Positions 7,664-15,370 of a stretch of DNA of 64,000 nucleotides are shown here, piece by piece. Each line of letters begins with the position of its first letter. Position 1 is the stretch's first letter. Source of the stretch: Thermogemmata fonticola (GTDB lineage Bacteria; Planctomycetota; Planctomycetia; Gemmatales; Gemmataceae). The notes below the pieces were generated by a model. It was not told the origin of the DNA, ran no database searches, and saw only the letters and a program-made list of their open reading frames with translations. The translations under genes were made by a program, and so were the position numbers. Where the stretch lies: the NCBI RefSeq assembly GCF_013694095.1, contig NZ_JACEFB010000018.1:1-64000 (forward strand). Direction: 5' to 3'.

Positions 7664-9466
7664 TTAACTCTTGTGCAAGATGGGGATGGCGCCGCTCCAG
7701 GAAGCGGGGGGCTTGCGATTGTGTTGGAGGATGATTTCCATGAGGAGGTCTTTGCCGCGGTCGTCGGGTGGGATGCGATGGAGGAGGCGGTAGGCTTCGT
7801 CCCAGTGGCCTGCGAGGAAGGCATCGAGGGCTTGTTCGTAGGTGGTGATGTCGCTGTCGCTCAGGGGGGCCAGCGGACCGGCGGGAAGCAGTTCGGCCAC
7901 GGTGAGGGGGCGGGTCAGCCCTGCGGGGATGAGGCGGGCCAGCCGGCGGACGCGCAGAAGCGAGCCGCTCTCACTTCCTTGCCGCAGGGCCGTGGCGGTG
8001 GCCTCGTCCAGAAGGATGGGAACGCGCAGGAGGCGGGTCAGGTCTTGCAGGCGCGCCGCGAGATTGACCGGCGGGCCGAAAACTGTGACTTTGACTTGCT
8101 CCGCCGTGCCGATGCCGCCGGCCACTGCCCGGCCGGAGGCGATCCCGATGCCGGCACAAAAACCGTGCAGGATGTGGCCTTCGTCCTGGCTCTTCGCGGT
8201 CAGCTCCCCGTGAATGTCCAGGGCGGCCAAGGCAGCATCACGCATGCGGGCGGGCTGCGGTGTCGGCCAACCCCAGAAGCCGAGAGCCGCATCCCCCAGG
8301 AAATCCGCCACGACTCCCCCATGCCGCAGGATCGCCTGGGTCATAATTCCCAGAGCGGCGCTGACCCGTTGCAAGGCTGGCAGTAGGTTTCCCTCCGCGG
8401 CTTCCACCGTGCGGGAGAAACCCCGCAGATCGCAGAAAAGCACGGTGACATCCGCCTCACGCGGTTCCAGCGCTTCCCCCGCGGCTCGGCTGCCGAGCAG
8501 CTCCAGCACGGCCGGCGAGAAGAAGCGGCGGAACAAACCCTGCCGTTCCTGCAACTGCTGCACCTGCCGCAGCGCCCCGTAGATGTCCGCCACCAGCTCC
8601 GCGAACTTGATGTCTTCGTGGAGTTGCTGTTCGTGCCACGGCAAGGGAGTGCCGGCTGCCGTCGCGAAACGCCCCGCCACGTACAACCCTCTTTCTGGCC
8701 CGCTCTCCTGGCGCAACGGTGTGCAGAAAGCCCAATCGAAGCTCTCGTGCAGAGTGTAAGCCGCAGCCGAAGCAGCGGGGGCAGACGGAGAGGGAGGCGA
8801 AGAGGAGGACGCTGAGCCAGCGGGCGGCCAAAGGTGCAGCACCGTCTGACGCTGTTCGCGCAGGGCCTGGCGGATCAGCCGCCGGCTGGGCAGGAAGCGC
8901 CCCTCGCCGCTACGCCGCCGGTCCCAGAAGAGAACGGCCTCCGTGGTAACGATGGCCGCCGCCTCGGCAGAGCGAATCCCGGCCAGGAGCAGGTCCACCA
9001 GGCGGGCCAGTCCCTCGCGTTCATCGGCGGCGCTGCGGATGACCTCCGGCAAGCGGCGGAGGACGTCCAGGCGGCGAGGCGCATCCCGAAAGGGAACCGC
9101 TTCCAGCTCCTGCACCGTGATGGTGCGGCTCTGGACCGGCAGGGGGTCGGCTGCCTCGCCGGGCTTCTCGGAATCCGCCTCCAGCGTGAAGAGGGTCCGC
9201 CCGATGACAAAACTGTCCCCCACCTCCAGTACGGCCTCTTCGACTTCAGCACCGCGGTGAAAAACGGGATTCCTCGCTTGAGGCAACCGGCGGAGACAAA
9301 CCGCGGACCCTTGCACCTGCAATTCGGCATGGCGGCGCGACAGAAATGGTTCCCACGGCACAGGCCAAGCTCCGCTCGCGCGTCCGAGGATGACGCTGCC
9401 TTGCGGCGGGAGGGGACGCCGCCAGTGCTCGGTCGGTTCCGTACCCTGGGCCACCAGTATCAGCAT
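7664..9466 (-). CDS. FHA-domain class III adenylate/guanylate cyclase
   Basis: A 600-residue signalling enzyme. Residues about 20-95 form an FHA domain, with ILGRASG and the FLSRRHAEL block carrying the Ser, Arg and His used for phosphothreonine recognition. Residues about 150-310 look like a GAF-type sensor, interrupted by a Ser/Pro/Ala-rich insert. Residues about 340-540 are a class III nucleotide cyclase domain: VTVLFCDLRGFSR has the first metal-binding Asp, FLGDAALGFWG the second, and VNLAARLQDLTR the conserved Asn/Arg block. The usual GD before VNLA is replaced by GPP, so the ATP/GTP preference is unclear. A short TPR-like tail follows. It lies downstream of the transmembrane kinase gene on the same strand, so phosphorylation-dependent recruitment or control is plausible (inference). 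Confidence 0.88.
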   Translation of the reverse strand: MLILVAQGTEPTEHWRRPLPPQGSVILGRASGAWPVPWEPFLSRRHAELQVQGSAVCLRRLPQARNPVFHRGAEVEEAVLEVGDSFVIGRTLFTLEADSEKPGEAADPLPVQSRTITVQELEAVPFRDAPRRLDVLRRLPEVIRSAADEREGLARLVDLLLAGIRSAEAAAIVTTEAVLFWDRRRSGEGRFLPSRRLIRQALREQRQTVLHLWPPAGSASSSSPPSPSAPAASAAAYTLHESFDWAFCTPLRQESGPERGLYVAGRFATAAGTPLPWHEQQLHEDIKFAELVADIYGALRQVQQLQERQGLFRRFFSPAVLELLGSRAAGEALEPREADVTVLFCDLRGFSRTVEAAEGNLLPALQRVSAALGIMTQAILRHGGVVADFLGDAALGFWGWPTPQPARMRDAALAALDIHGELTAKSQDEGHILHGFCAGIGIASGRAVAGGIGTAEQVKVTVFGPPVNLAARLQDLTRLLRVPILLDEATATALRQGSESGSLLRVRRLARLIPAGLTRPLTVAELLPAGPLAPLSDSDITTYEQALDAFLAGHWDEAYRLLHRIPPDDRGKDLLMEIILQHNRKPPASWSGAIPILHKS

Positions 9467-9813
9467 GCCGTGCGATCCTTTATTAGCATAAAGTTCGATC
9501 CGTTCGGAACCGCCGCTTCGGGATTTCCGCTGCCCCTTCCCTTCCCTCTCATTCCCGCTGCCGTTTCCCTTCCTTCCATCTGCCGCTGTTTCCTTCTTAC
9601 CGCCCTCCGTTGTCTTGGGATCGTCAGTCGCCTGCCGGTGTTATCCCAGGGCGCTCTCCCCCTGCGAATGGGGCTATGGAGCCGAGCGGTATCAGGGAAT
9701 GTTGCCGGCCGAGCCGGTTCATCCGCATCCCGTCGCCTTTCTTTGCTTTGCAGCCCGCCGGTCGGCTTCGCAAGTCCAACATGCGGACCAGGCGAAGCAA
9801 GCAGGGGGAACAC
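9467..9813. other. gap between kinase and cyclase genes
   Basis: Holds a strand-asymmetric tract (purine-rich on the gene strand) made of a 28-bp repeat at 9528-9611, listed separately. No further gene is seen. Confidence 0.4.
9528..9611. repeat. 28-bp degenerate tandem repeat, 3 copies, pyrimidine-rich
   Basis: Units start at 9528, 9556 and 9584, each beginning CGCTG followed by C/T-rich sequence. The array lies 60-145 bases upstream of the cyclase start. Confidence 0.6.
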
Positions 9814-12036
9814 TCATGGTTTATTATCGGCCCAGGTAGCGGGTTGAGATGTCGAGCGCGGTGTGGCCAGAGGGACCGTAGGGGTGGGCGTGTGGAGGGA
9901 TTCCGGCCAGGGAGGCGGGGCGAGCCAGCGGCGGAAGAAACGAGCCAAGCGGGAGGAGGGCACCGGCTGGAACAACGCCGTCAACCCCGTGGTCCAGACG
10001 ACAAACAGGAGCACAAGCAGGCCTAGGGCCGCCGCCGCACCCAAGCCCAGCCGCCATTGCAAGGCCCGCACTGGGGCCAGGACTTCGTCCCGCCGCTGCT
10101 GCACCAGCACCACAAAACCGCTATCCAGGGGATGCTCTTCATCCGCGAGGATGGTGACCGGCACCGCCGCCGCCAGCCAGCTTCCCGCGAAAGCCGGATC
10201 ATCCACCGGATCGGTGTAAGACTCGAACCAGACACCCGCGGAAGGGGAGGCCAGGGCGGGAGCATCCTGCACCGGCTGGGCGACCAGGGCTTCGACCACG
10301 TTGTGAGCGTAGTACAGCGGCAGGTTCTCATCCGGCAGGTCGGGAGGCAGGCGGGTCATGTACGGATGGCGGATGATCAGACCGGCGCGCCCTTCCTTCT
10401 CGTCCGGCCGGCGGTCGATGAGCACGGAAAAGCGGGGCGTATCCGCCGGGGCTGCGTCTTGCTTGAGGTCGACCGACATCGCCAGCACGCCGATCGGTTC
10501 CAGATCATCTGGCATGGCATAGACCGGGACACTGAAGGTGACGGTCCAGGTGCGTGTACTGCGGCGGCGGTACACCAGGGAGCGGTGGGGGGCGGTGATG
10601 ATGGCCTGCGGCGGGCCGGCTCTGTCCTCGGGAAGATTGTGCCCCAGACCGGTGAAGTAGTCGCGGTAGCCGAAGTAGTGCAAGCGGAAGCGGCTGGAGG
10701 GCGATGCGCCGCGAAGGATGCCGTCGGCATCGAGGGCCATCCACAGCGAGGCTTCGGAACCGGCGCGGAAATCCCGATTGTATTTGGCCCGCCGTTCCGT
10801 GAGCCACTGCTCCAGCGCCACTTGGGCCTGGGGATTCTCGGCGAAGCGGTCATCGGTGAGCCACTGATGCAGTTGCGGATCGGCGGCCTCAAACTCCAGC
10901 AGCCGCCAGCGGTGCTCGATCTCCATCGCCAGTTGATTGGCTTCCGCCGCAGCCGCGAAATGATTGGCCGCCAGGGCACGCTGCACCACTTCCCGTTCCG
11001 CGGTGGTGATCGTGGTGTAGAACCCATAGGCGCCCAGGAGGGAAAGGATCAGCAGCAGGCTGGCAAAGGCAGCGGCGGTGATAGCCAGCAACGGGCGGCG
11101 CAGGCGTTGCAGTTGCCAGGCGTCCAGGGCGGAGAGCACGGCCTGGGGATTGGGGTAGCGTTGCTCCGGCTGAACCGCCAGGCAGCGCTCCACGATCGCG
11201 GCCAGACCCGCATCCACGCCCGGCACCTGGCGGTGACCGCGGGGAGGGGGTGCTGTCAGCAGATGCTGGCGATAGGCGGCCAGGCGCTGGGACAGAGGCA
11301 GGGCCTCATGCCACGGACCCTCGCCGACGTAGGGCGGCACGCCGGTGAGCATGCGGTAGAACACTGCCCCCAGCGCATACACGTCCCAGCGGGCATCCGG
11401 CACCGCCTCCAGATCGGCCTGTTCCGGGGCCATGTAAAACAGCGTGCCTAAAGCCGGCGAGGCTTCCTGCACCAATCGGGCCTGGCCAAAGTCCGCCAGA
11501 CGGGGCCGACGCTCGCGGTCCAGCAGAATGTTCGCCGGCTTCAAATCGCAGTGCAGAATCCCCTTGTCATGCGCCTGGATCAACGCCACGGTGATCTCGC
11601 GGAAGTAAGCGACCGCCTGGTCCACCGGCAGCGCCCCCTGCGCCTGGAGCAGCTCCTCCAGCGAGCCGTTCTCCATGTACTCCATGACGTAATACGGCGG
11701 GTCAGCCTCCCAACCGATCTCGAACAGTTGCACCACGGAACGCTCAGAGAACAGATGCCGAAGTTTGTCCACTTCCCGCGCCAGACTGGTCCAATCCACT
11801 CCTCCGCGGTCGGTGAAAAACTTGATGGCCACCTGCCGGCCGGTGTTGCGGCTGATCGCCGTCCAGACCTCGCCATACGCCCCGCGGCCCAGAAAACGCT
11901 GCAACGTGTAGCCCGGCACCTGGGGGATGCGCCGCCCCCCGCGCCGGCTCAAAGCCTGAGCCGTAGCGTATTGCTCCCGATCCATGCGCGGGGTGCTGTC
12001 CCCTGGCCCGGTTGCGTTGTCCCCACTGTTCGTCAT
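9814..12036 (-). CDS. transmembrane Ser/Thr protein kinase with extracytoplasmic Cache-like sensor
   Basis: A 740-residue Hanks-type kinase. The kinase domain spans about 43-300: glycine loop LGRGAYGEVW, ATP-binding Lys in VAIKFF, catalytic loop ILHCDLKPANILL and metal site LADFGQA. The usual Arg before the catalytic Asp is Cys (HCD instead of HRD), suggesting activity that does not depend on activation-loop phosphorylation. A membrane segment near 312-335, a region of roughly 330 residues outside the membrane and a second segment near 670-692 follow; the region between resembles a double-Cache ligand sensor (YFTGL, SVPVYAM, GVLAMSVDL). Placing the sensor C-terminal to the kinase is a planctomycete habit. 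ATG 12036 is chosen; the frame upstream is repeat sequence. Confidence 0.87.
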   Translation of the reverse strand: MTNSGDNATGPGDSTPRMDREQYATAQALSRRGGRRIPQVPGYTLQRFLGRGAYGEVWTAISRNTGRQVAIKFFTDRGGVDWTSLAREVDKLRHLFSERSVVQLFEIGWEADPPYYVMEYMENGSLEELLQAQGALPVDQAVAYFREITVALIQAHDKGILHCDLKPANILLDRERRPRLADFGQARLVQEASPALGTLFYMAPEQADLEAVPDARWDVYALGAVFYRMLTGVPPYVGEGPWHEALPLSQRLAAYRQHLLTAPPPRGHRQVPGVDAGLAAIVERCLAVQPEQRYPNPQAVLSALDAWQLQRLRRPLLAITAAAFASLLLILSLLGAYGFYTTITTAEREVVQRALAANHFAAAAEANQLAMEIEHRWRLLEFEAADPQLHQWLTDDRFAENPQAQVALEQWLTERRAKYNRDFRAGSEASLWMALDADGILRGASPSSRFRLHYFGYRDYFTGLGHNLPEDRAGPPQAIITAPHRSLVYRRRSTRTWTVTFSVPVYAMPDDLEPIGVLAMSVDLKQDAAPADTPRFSVLIDRRPDEKEGRAGLIIRHPYMTRLPPDLPDENLPLYYAHNVVEALVAQPVQDAPALASPSAGVWFESYTDPVDDPAFAGSWLAAAVPVTILADEEHPLDSGFVVLVQQRRDEVLAPVRALQWRLGLGAAAALGLLVLLFVVWTTGLTALFQPVPSSRLARFFRRWLAPPPWPESLHTPTPTVPLATPRSTSQPATWADNKP

Positions 12037-12062
12037 GGATACCGTCCGTCCTGCAAAGCCTG

Positions 12063-12100
12063 GGCGAGCAAAGTCCTGGAGGGCGAGCGGAGTCCTGGAG
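12063..12100. repeat. 19-bp direct repeat, 2 copies
   Basis: Units 12063-12081 and 12082-12100 differ only in AA versus GG. First of four unrelated arrays in this gap. Confidence 0.7.
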
Positions 12101-12117
12101 GGCGGATGCCTTTGCCT

Positions 12118-12169
12118 GCATCTTACACCGCTGTGATGCAAAAGCATCTTACACTGCTGTTATCCGAAT
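12118..12169. repeat. 26-bp direct repeat, 2 copies
   Basis: Both units begin GCATCTTACAC, starting at 12118 and 12144. Degenerate toward the 3' end. Confidence 0.65.
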
Positions 12170-12197
12170 CGGAGACGGAGGGAGGACAAAACAGCGC

Positions 12198-12289
12198 TTC
12201 CAACGGGGACAAAGTGCTAGTTCCAAAGTGGACCAAGCAGCGGTTCCGACGTGAATAAAACACCGGCTCCGACGTGAACAAACGGTGAT
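12198..12289. repeat. 23-bp degenerate tandem repeat, 4 copies
   Basis: Units begin (T/C)TCC at 12198, 12221, 12244 and 12267, an exact 23-base step. The last two units are the most alike (TCCGACGTGAA). Confidence 0.75.
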
Positions 12290-12362
12290 TCATGACGGAG
12301 ATAACGTCGCAATGCCGACAGGGGTGAAGCGGCGGTCCGAAAGGGTCCGAGACAGCGGACCT

Positions 12363-12492
12363 CGCCATTAGGGATCGTAAGTATCGCCACCAGGGATAAG
12401 TAGAGTAGGCCTCGCCACCAGGGATAGTAGGCATCACCATCAGGGATGGTAGGTCTCGCCACGGGGGATAGTGATCCTCGCCCTCAGGGGGG
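12363..12492. repeat. 22-bp degenerate tandem repeat, about 6 copies
   Basis: Units begin CGCC or CACC at 12363, 12385, 12413, 12435, 12457 and 12479. The second unit has a 6-base insertion. The core CACCAGGGAT is shared. Each unit could form a short imperfect hairpin in RNA (for example CCATC-CCT-GATGG). The last unit runs into the end of yidD. Confidence 0.78.
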
Positions 12493-12759
12493 ATCGAAGC
12501 CGCTCCCGCCCCACGGATGGCAGCGGCAGAGCCGCCACAGACCCTTGAGACTGCCCCGCCACGGACCGTACTTGCGCACTGCGGCGATGAAATACTCGCT
12601 GCAACTCGGCTGGAAGCGGCACATGTTGGGAGGCAGTAGCGGCCGGATCAGCCCCTGATAGAGGCGAACCAGACCGATGAGCAGAGCAGCCGCCCCCTGC
12701 CGGCAAAGATGGCCGGTCGAGCGCACCGCTGCCGCGAGCCAAGCCAGCCAGGGTTTCAC
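12484..12759 (-). CDS. yidD: membrane protein insertion efficiency factor YidD
   Basis: A 91-residue protein that helps insertion of inner-membrane proteins together with YidC. The diagnostic block is [20 protein letters not shown], with the conserved Cys residues, followed by [19 protein letters not shown]. Its GTG start at 12759 overlaps the rnpA stop as GTGA (4 bases), and GGAG sits eight bases upstream, so translation is coupled to rnpA. The frame stays open far upstream inside rnpA, but that part is an antisense-like, Ser/Gly-rich shadow. The rnpA-yidD order is conserved in many bacteria. Here no yidC follows; instead a repeat-filled gap and the kinase gene. Confidence 0.93.
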   Translation of the reverse strand: MKPWLAWLAAAVRSTGHLCRQGAAALLIGLVRLYQGLIRPLLPPNMCRFQPSCSEYFIAAVRKYGPWRGSLKGLWRLCRCHPWGGSGFDPP

Positions 12760-13424
12760 GATCGTTTCTCCGGCGCAAGGGAAGCGGACGCGGGCGAGTT
12801 CGAGGCCAAAGGCGCTTCCTGAACCCCAAGGGCTTCCTGAACCCCAAGGGCTTCCTGAACTGGGGGTGGCTCCTGCGCCCCAGGTGCTTCCTGAGTCATC
12901 GGGGGTTCCTGAACGGCGGGTGGTTCCTGGGTGGGCGGCGATTTCTGCTGCGCCGGTGGTTTTGGCGGGGAAGGAGACGGGGCAGCCTCCGCGAGCCGGC
13001 GGGACAAGCGGCGGGCCAGACGCATCAGCGAACGCCGAATGGCCTCCAGAGAGGGAACCTCCGCAGTGAGACGGGGCAGAACCACGTAGTCGATACCGGC
13101 GGGCAGTTCGTGCTGCGACAGGCGAAAGGCTTCCCGGAGCAGCCGCTTGAGGCGATTGCGGCGCACCGCCTTGCCCCACTTGCGGGATACCACGCAGCCC
13201 AGGCGCGGGTAAGGCAGTTGGCTCGGATAGCCATAAACGATCAACACCTCGTCAGCAGTGGAGACTTTGTGGGCGAAACAGCGCTCAAACTCCACGGCCC
13301 GCTTGAGGCGCAAGTGAGCCGGAAAGGTGTAACGGCGCGGCGGGTTCCCTCTCCCTGACACCGCTTCACCTGCTCCTCCACCCTCCGGTGCGACACTGGG
13401 TGGGAGCGGCTGTCCCCCCTTCAT
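12756..13424 (-). CDS. rnpA: ribonuclease P protein component with repetitive C-terminal extension
   Basis: A 222-residue protein, about twice the usual RnpA length. Residues about 31-145 are the RnpA core, binding the RNase P RNA and pre-tRNA leaders; the RNR motif is seen in [17 protein letters not shown]. The N-terminal 30 residues are Pro/Gly-rich. The C-terminal 75 residues are a low-complexity tail built of hexapeptides such as QEPPPV and QEALGV, encoded by an 18-bp minisatellite. The ATG at 13424 is preferred because GGAGGAGAAGGG stands directly upstream; upstream ATGs at 13580 and 13595 lack a ribosome-binding site. No rpmH gene precedes it, unlike the common rpmH-rnpA order. The stop overlaps the yidD start. 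Confidence 0.93.
   Translation of the reverse strand: MKGGQPLPPSVAPEGGGAGEAVSGRGNPPRRYTFPAHLRLKRAVEFERCFAHKVSTADEVLIVYGYPSQLPYPRLGCVVSRKWGKAVRRNRLKRLLREAFRLSQHELPAGIDYVVLPRLTAEVPSLEAIRRSLMRLARRLSRRLAEAAPSPSPPKPPAQQKSPPTQEPPAVQEPPMTQEAPGAQEPPPVQEALGVQEALGVQEAPLASNSPASASLAPEKRS
12814..12939. repeat. 18-bp in-frame minisatellite in rnpA, 7 copies
   Basis: Units step by 18 bases from 12814; the first two are identical (GCTTCCTGAACCCCAAGG) and the others drift. They encode the hexapeptide repeat of the RnpA tail and keep both the rnpA frame and the opposite yidD-upstream frame open. Confidence 0.88.
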
Positions 13425-13631
13425 CGGTCCCTTCTCCTCCGGCTGTTGGATCGGCCCCGCCTCCTCCGCTCGTGGCGGTCCGGCAGTCGTCAGCGCACGC
13501 GGTTCGATCGGCAGCGGCGGAGTCGGATCGGGAGGTCGTTCGCCGCCTTCCCCCGACTTCCGAGAGCCATCCGGAAGCATGGAGTGCGAGAGCATAGCGG
13601 TTGCAGGAAGAGCAGCCTCGCCGGAGCGGAA

Positions 13632-14561
13632 TTAGGCCGAGGCCCAAGGTACATTGGCCCGCGGATTGTAGGGGTTGCGTCGGGCGAACTCGGCGATCAA
13701 CTCCCGGCTGTGGGCATCGACTTCCCCCGGCGGCACCATAACTTTGAACACCAGGTACAAATCCCCGCCCTGAATGCCTTTGCCGCGGATGCGGGCGCGC
13801 TTGCCGCTGGACGTGCCGGGTTGCACTTTCACTTCCAGCCGCTCCCCGGTGAGCGTGGGAACCTCGACGCTTCCGCCCAGGATGGCCTCGGCAATGCTGA
13901 TGGGCACATCCAGAAGCAGATCGTTCCCTTCCCGGCGGAAATAGGGGTGGGGTTCGATATGCACCTTGAGCAGCACGTCCGTACTGCCGGTGGCCTCCGC
14001 CGGCACGCGCAACTTCTTTCCCTCTTCGATCCCTGGTGGAACTTTGACATCGATCTGCCGCCCGCCCACCTGGATGGAAACCGTGCCCCCCAGCGCGGCG
14101 GTTAGGAAGGGGATGGAGACCTCCGTCTCGACTGGTTCCACAGTCGGAGTGGCGCGCACCCGCGTCCGGCTTCCGGTGCGCCTCCGGGGACCACCGAACA
14201 GGTCCTCCAGGTTGCTGAAGCCGCCGAAGCCGCCAAAGCCACCGAAGCCGCCCATGAAGCGGCGGAACAACTCCTCCGCCATTTCTGGATCAACATGGAC
14301 CTGTTCCGCGTTGCCAAACCCGCCGCCGAATCCCCCCGGCGGCGGACCGGCGAACCCGTACCGATCGTAGGCCGCCCGCTTCTGCGGATCGTTCAGAATC
14401 TCATACGCCTCCTGCACCTCCTTATAGGCATTCTCCGCCTGCTTATCCCCCGGATTGCGGTCCGGGTGATATTTCTTGGACAGTTTCCGGTACGCCTTCT
14501 GAATCTCCTCGGCAGTAGCATTGCGCGACACGCCGAGCACTTCATACGGATCACGCGGCAT
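13632..14561 (-). CDS. DnaJ-type co-chaperone without zinc finger (CbpA-like)
   Basis: A 309-residue type II J-domain protein. The J domain (residues 4-70) has the HPD motif in KYHPDRNPGD that stimulates the DnaK ATPase. A Gly/Phe region follows with a repeated GGFGGFGGFGGF. The C-terminal half has the two substrate-binding beta domains: GGTVSIQVGGRQIDVKVPPG, RREGNDLLLDVPI and GKRARIRGKGIQGGDLYL. No CxxCxGxG zinc motifs are present, so this is the CbpA/DnaJ2 type rather than canonical DnaJ. It is upstream of rnpA on the same strand with a gap of about 200 bases. The start is ATG 14561. Confidence 0.93.
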   Translation of the reverse strand: MPRDPYEVLGVSRNATAEEIQKAYRKLSKKYHPDRNPGDKQAENAYKEVQEAYEILNDPQKRAAYDRYGFAGPPPGGFGGGFGNAEQVHVDPEMAEELFRRFMGGFGGFGGFGGFSNLEDLFGGPRRRTGSRTRVRATPTVEPVETEVSIPFLTAALGGTVSIQVGGRQIDVKVPPGIEEGKKLRVPAEATGSTDVLLKVHIEPHPYFRREGNDLLLDVPISIAEAILGGSVEVPTLTGERLEVKVQPGTSSGKRARIRGKGIQGGDLYLVFKVMVPPGEVDAHSRELIAEFARRNPYNPRANVPWASA

Positions 14562-14649
14562 AGTGGTTTCCCATTCCGTTGGTCTCTATCCTCTTGGTTT
14601 CCAAGCCTGCCGGGTTGGAATCTTCTCGATCGCTTCCCTGGTGGTCCCT

Positions 14650-14711
14650 GTCGGGCTTCTGCTTCCGCCCTGGTGAGGCGGTCGGGCTTCCGCTTTCGCC
14701 ATACCCCTGGA
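14650..14711. repeat. 31-bp direct repeat, 2 copies
   Basis: GTCGGGCTTC begins at 14650 and 14681; the unit continues with a C/T-rich GCTTTCGCC-like block. Confidence 0.6.
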
Positions 14712-15002
14712 CTTCCCCGTCGGGAAGCACATTTGCCGAATCTACTGCCATTTTACGGCTTGCGGCCCTTCTCAACCGCTGCCCCAGGGGGGAAATGGCT
14801 CTCCCCCACTTCGTGCGACGGGCTGCTCCGTTTGTATGGGCGGCTTTGTCTTTGCTGGCTCGGCTCCCCGTTTCCTCCAATCCTTCCCCGCAGCCCCTGC
14901 CTTCTCCTGTCCTTTCCGGCAAGCTGCCTCTCTGGTAAGCTGCCTCGCCGCTTCGATGAGTCAGAGAGGAATCGGGAGAGGAGGGATTCACCGCGGTCCG
15001 TG

Positions 15003-15095
15003 TTTCTGCTGCCTCCGTGATCGTTTGGGAACTTTTCTGCTGCCGCCACGATCGCTTGGGCACACTTCCGCCGTCTGGGCAATCGTTGGGGAACA
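15003..15095. repeat. 31-bp degenerate tandem repeat, 3 copies
   Basis: Units at 15003, 15034 and 15065 share the pattern TTCTGCTGCC(T/G)CC then GATCGTTTGGG, with an exact 31-base step and increasing divergence. Confidence 0.72.
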
Positions 15096-15130
15096 TGAAC
15101 ATATCGGGGGAAACTGAACCAGGACAACCT

Positions 15131-15338
15131 CTTCAGCCGTCGCCGTAGGGGAAGGAACCGCAAAGGGAACATATCGTTTAGAAACAAGCATATGGGAAGG
15201 AACTGGAGGATAGTCTCTTCAGCCGTCGCCGTAGGGGAAGGAACCGCAAAGGGAACATATCGTTTAGAAACAAGCATATGGGAAGGAACTGGAGGATAGT
15301 CTCTTCAGCCGTCGCCGTAGGGGAAGGAACCGCAAAGG
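15131..15338. repeat. 86-bp perfect tandem repeat, 2.4 copies
   Basis: Copies 15131-15216 and 15217-15302 are identical by eye. A third copy is truncated after 36 bases (15303-15338), 33 bases before the stop codon of the DUF3754 gene. A diverged trace of the unit is visible at 15095-15130. Identity over 86 bases implies a recent duplication or active homogenisation. It contains stretches that resemble the unit ends (GGGAAGGAAC versus GGGGAAGGAACCGC). Confidence 0.95.
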
Positions 15339-15370
15339 AAAAAGTCTCCGCCAAGGGAGGGAAGCAGGGA

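Larger units (their letters stand above)
14562..15370. other. 809-bp gap filled with tandem repeats
   Basis: This long gap upstream of dnaJ and downstream of the DUF3754 gene contains three arrays listed separately (14650-14711, 15003-15095 and 15131-15338). Open frames on both strands here are products of the repeats. No convincing gene was found. Confidence 0.55.

Noticed and set aside
12760-13179. N-terminal extension of the yidD frame
   Set aside because: It overlaps rnpA and is kept open by the 18-bp minisatellite; the GTGA overlap gives the real start.
14551-15277. Minus-strand frames of 174-183 codons in the repeat gap
   Set aside because: They are generated by the 31- and 86-bp repeats and overlap the dnaJ start; no conserved-looking sequence.
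15003-15338. Possible CRISPR array
   Set aside because: The units are contiguous tandem repeats with no spacers between them, and no cas genes are present.
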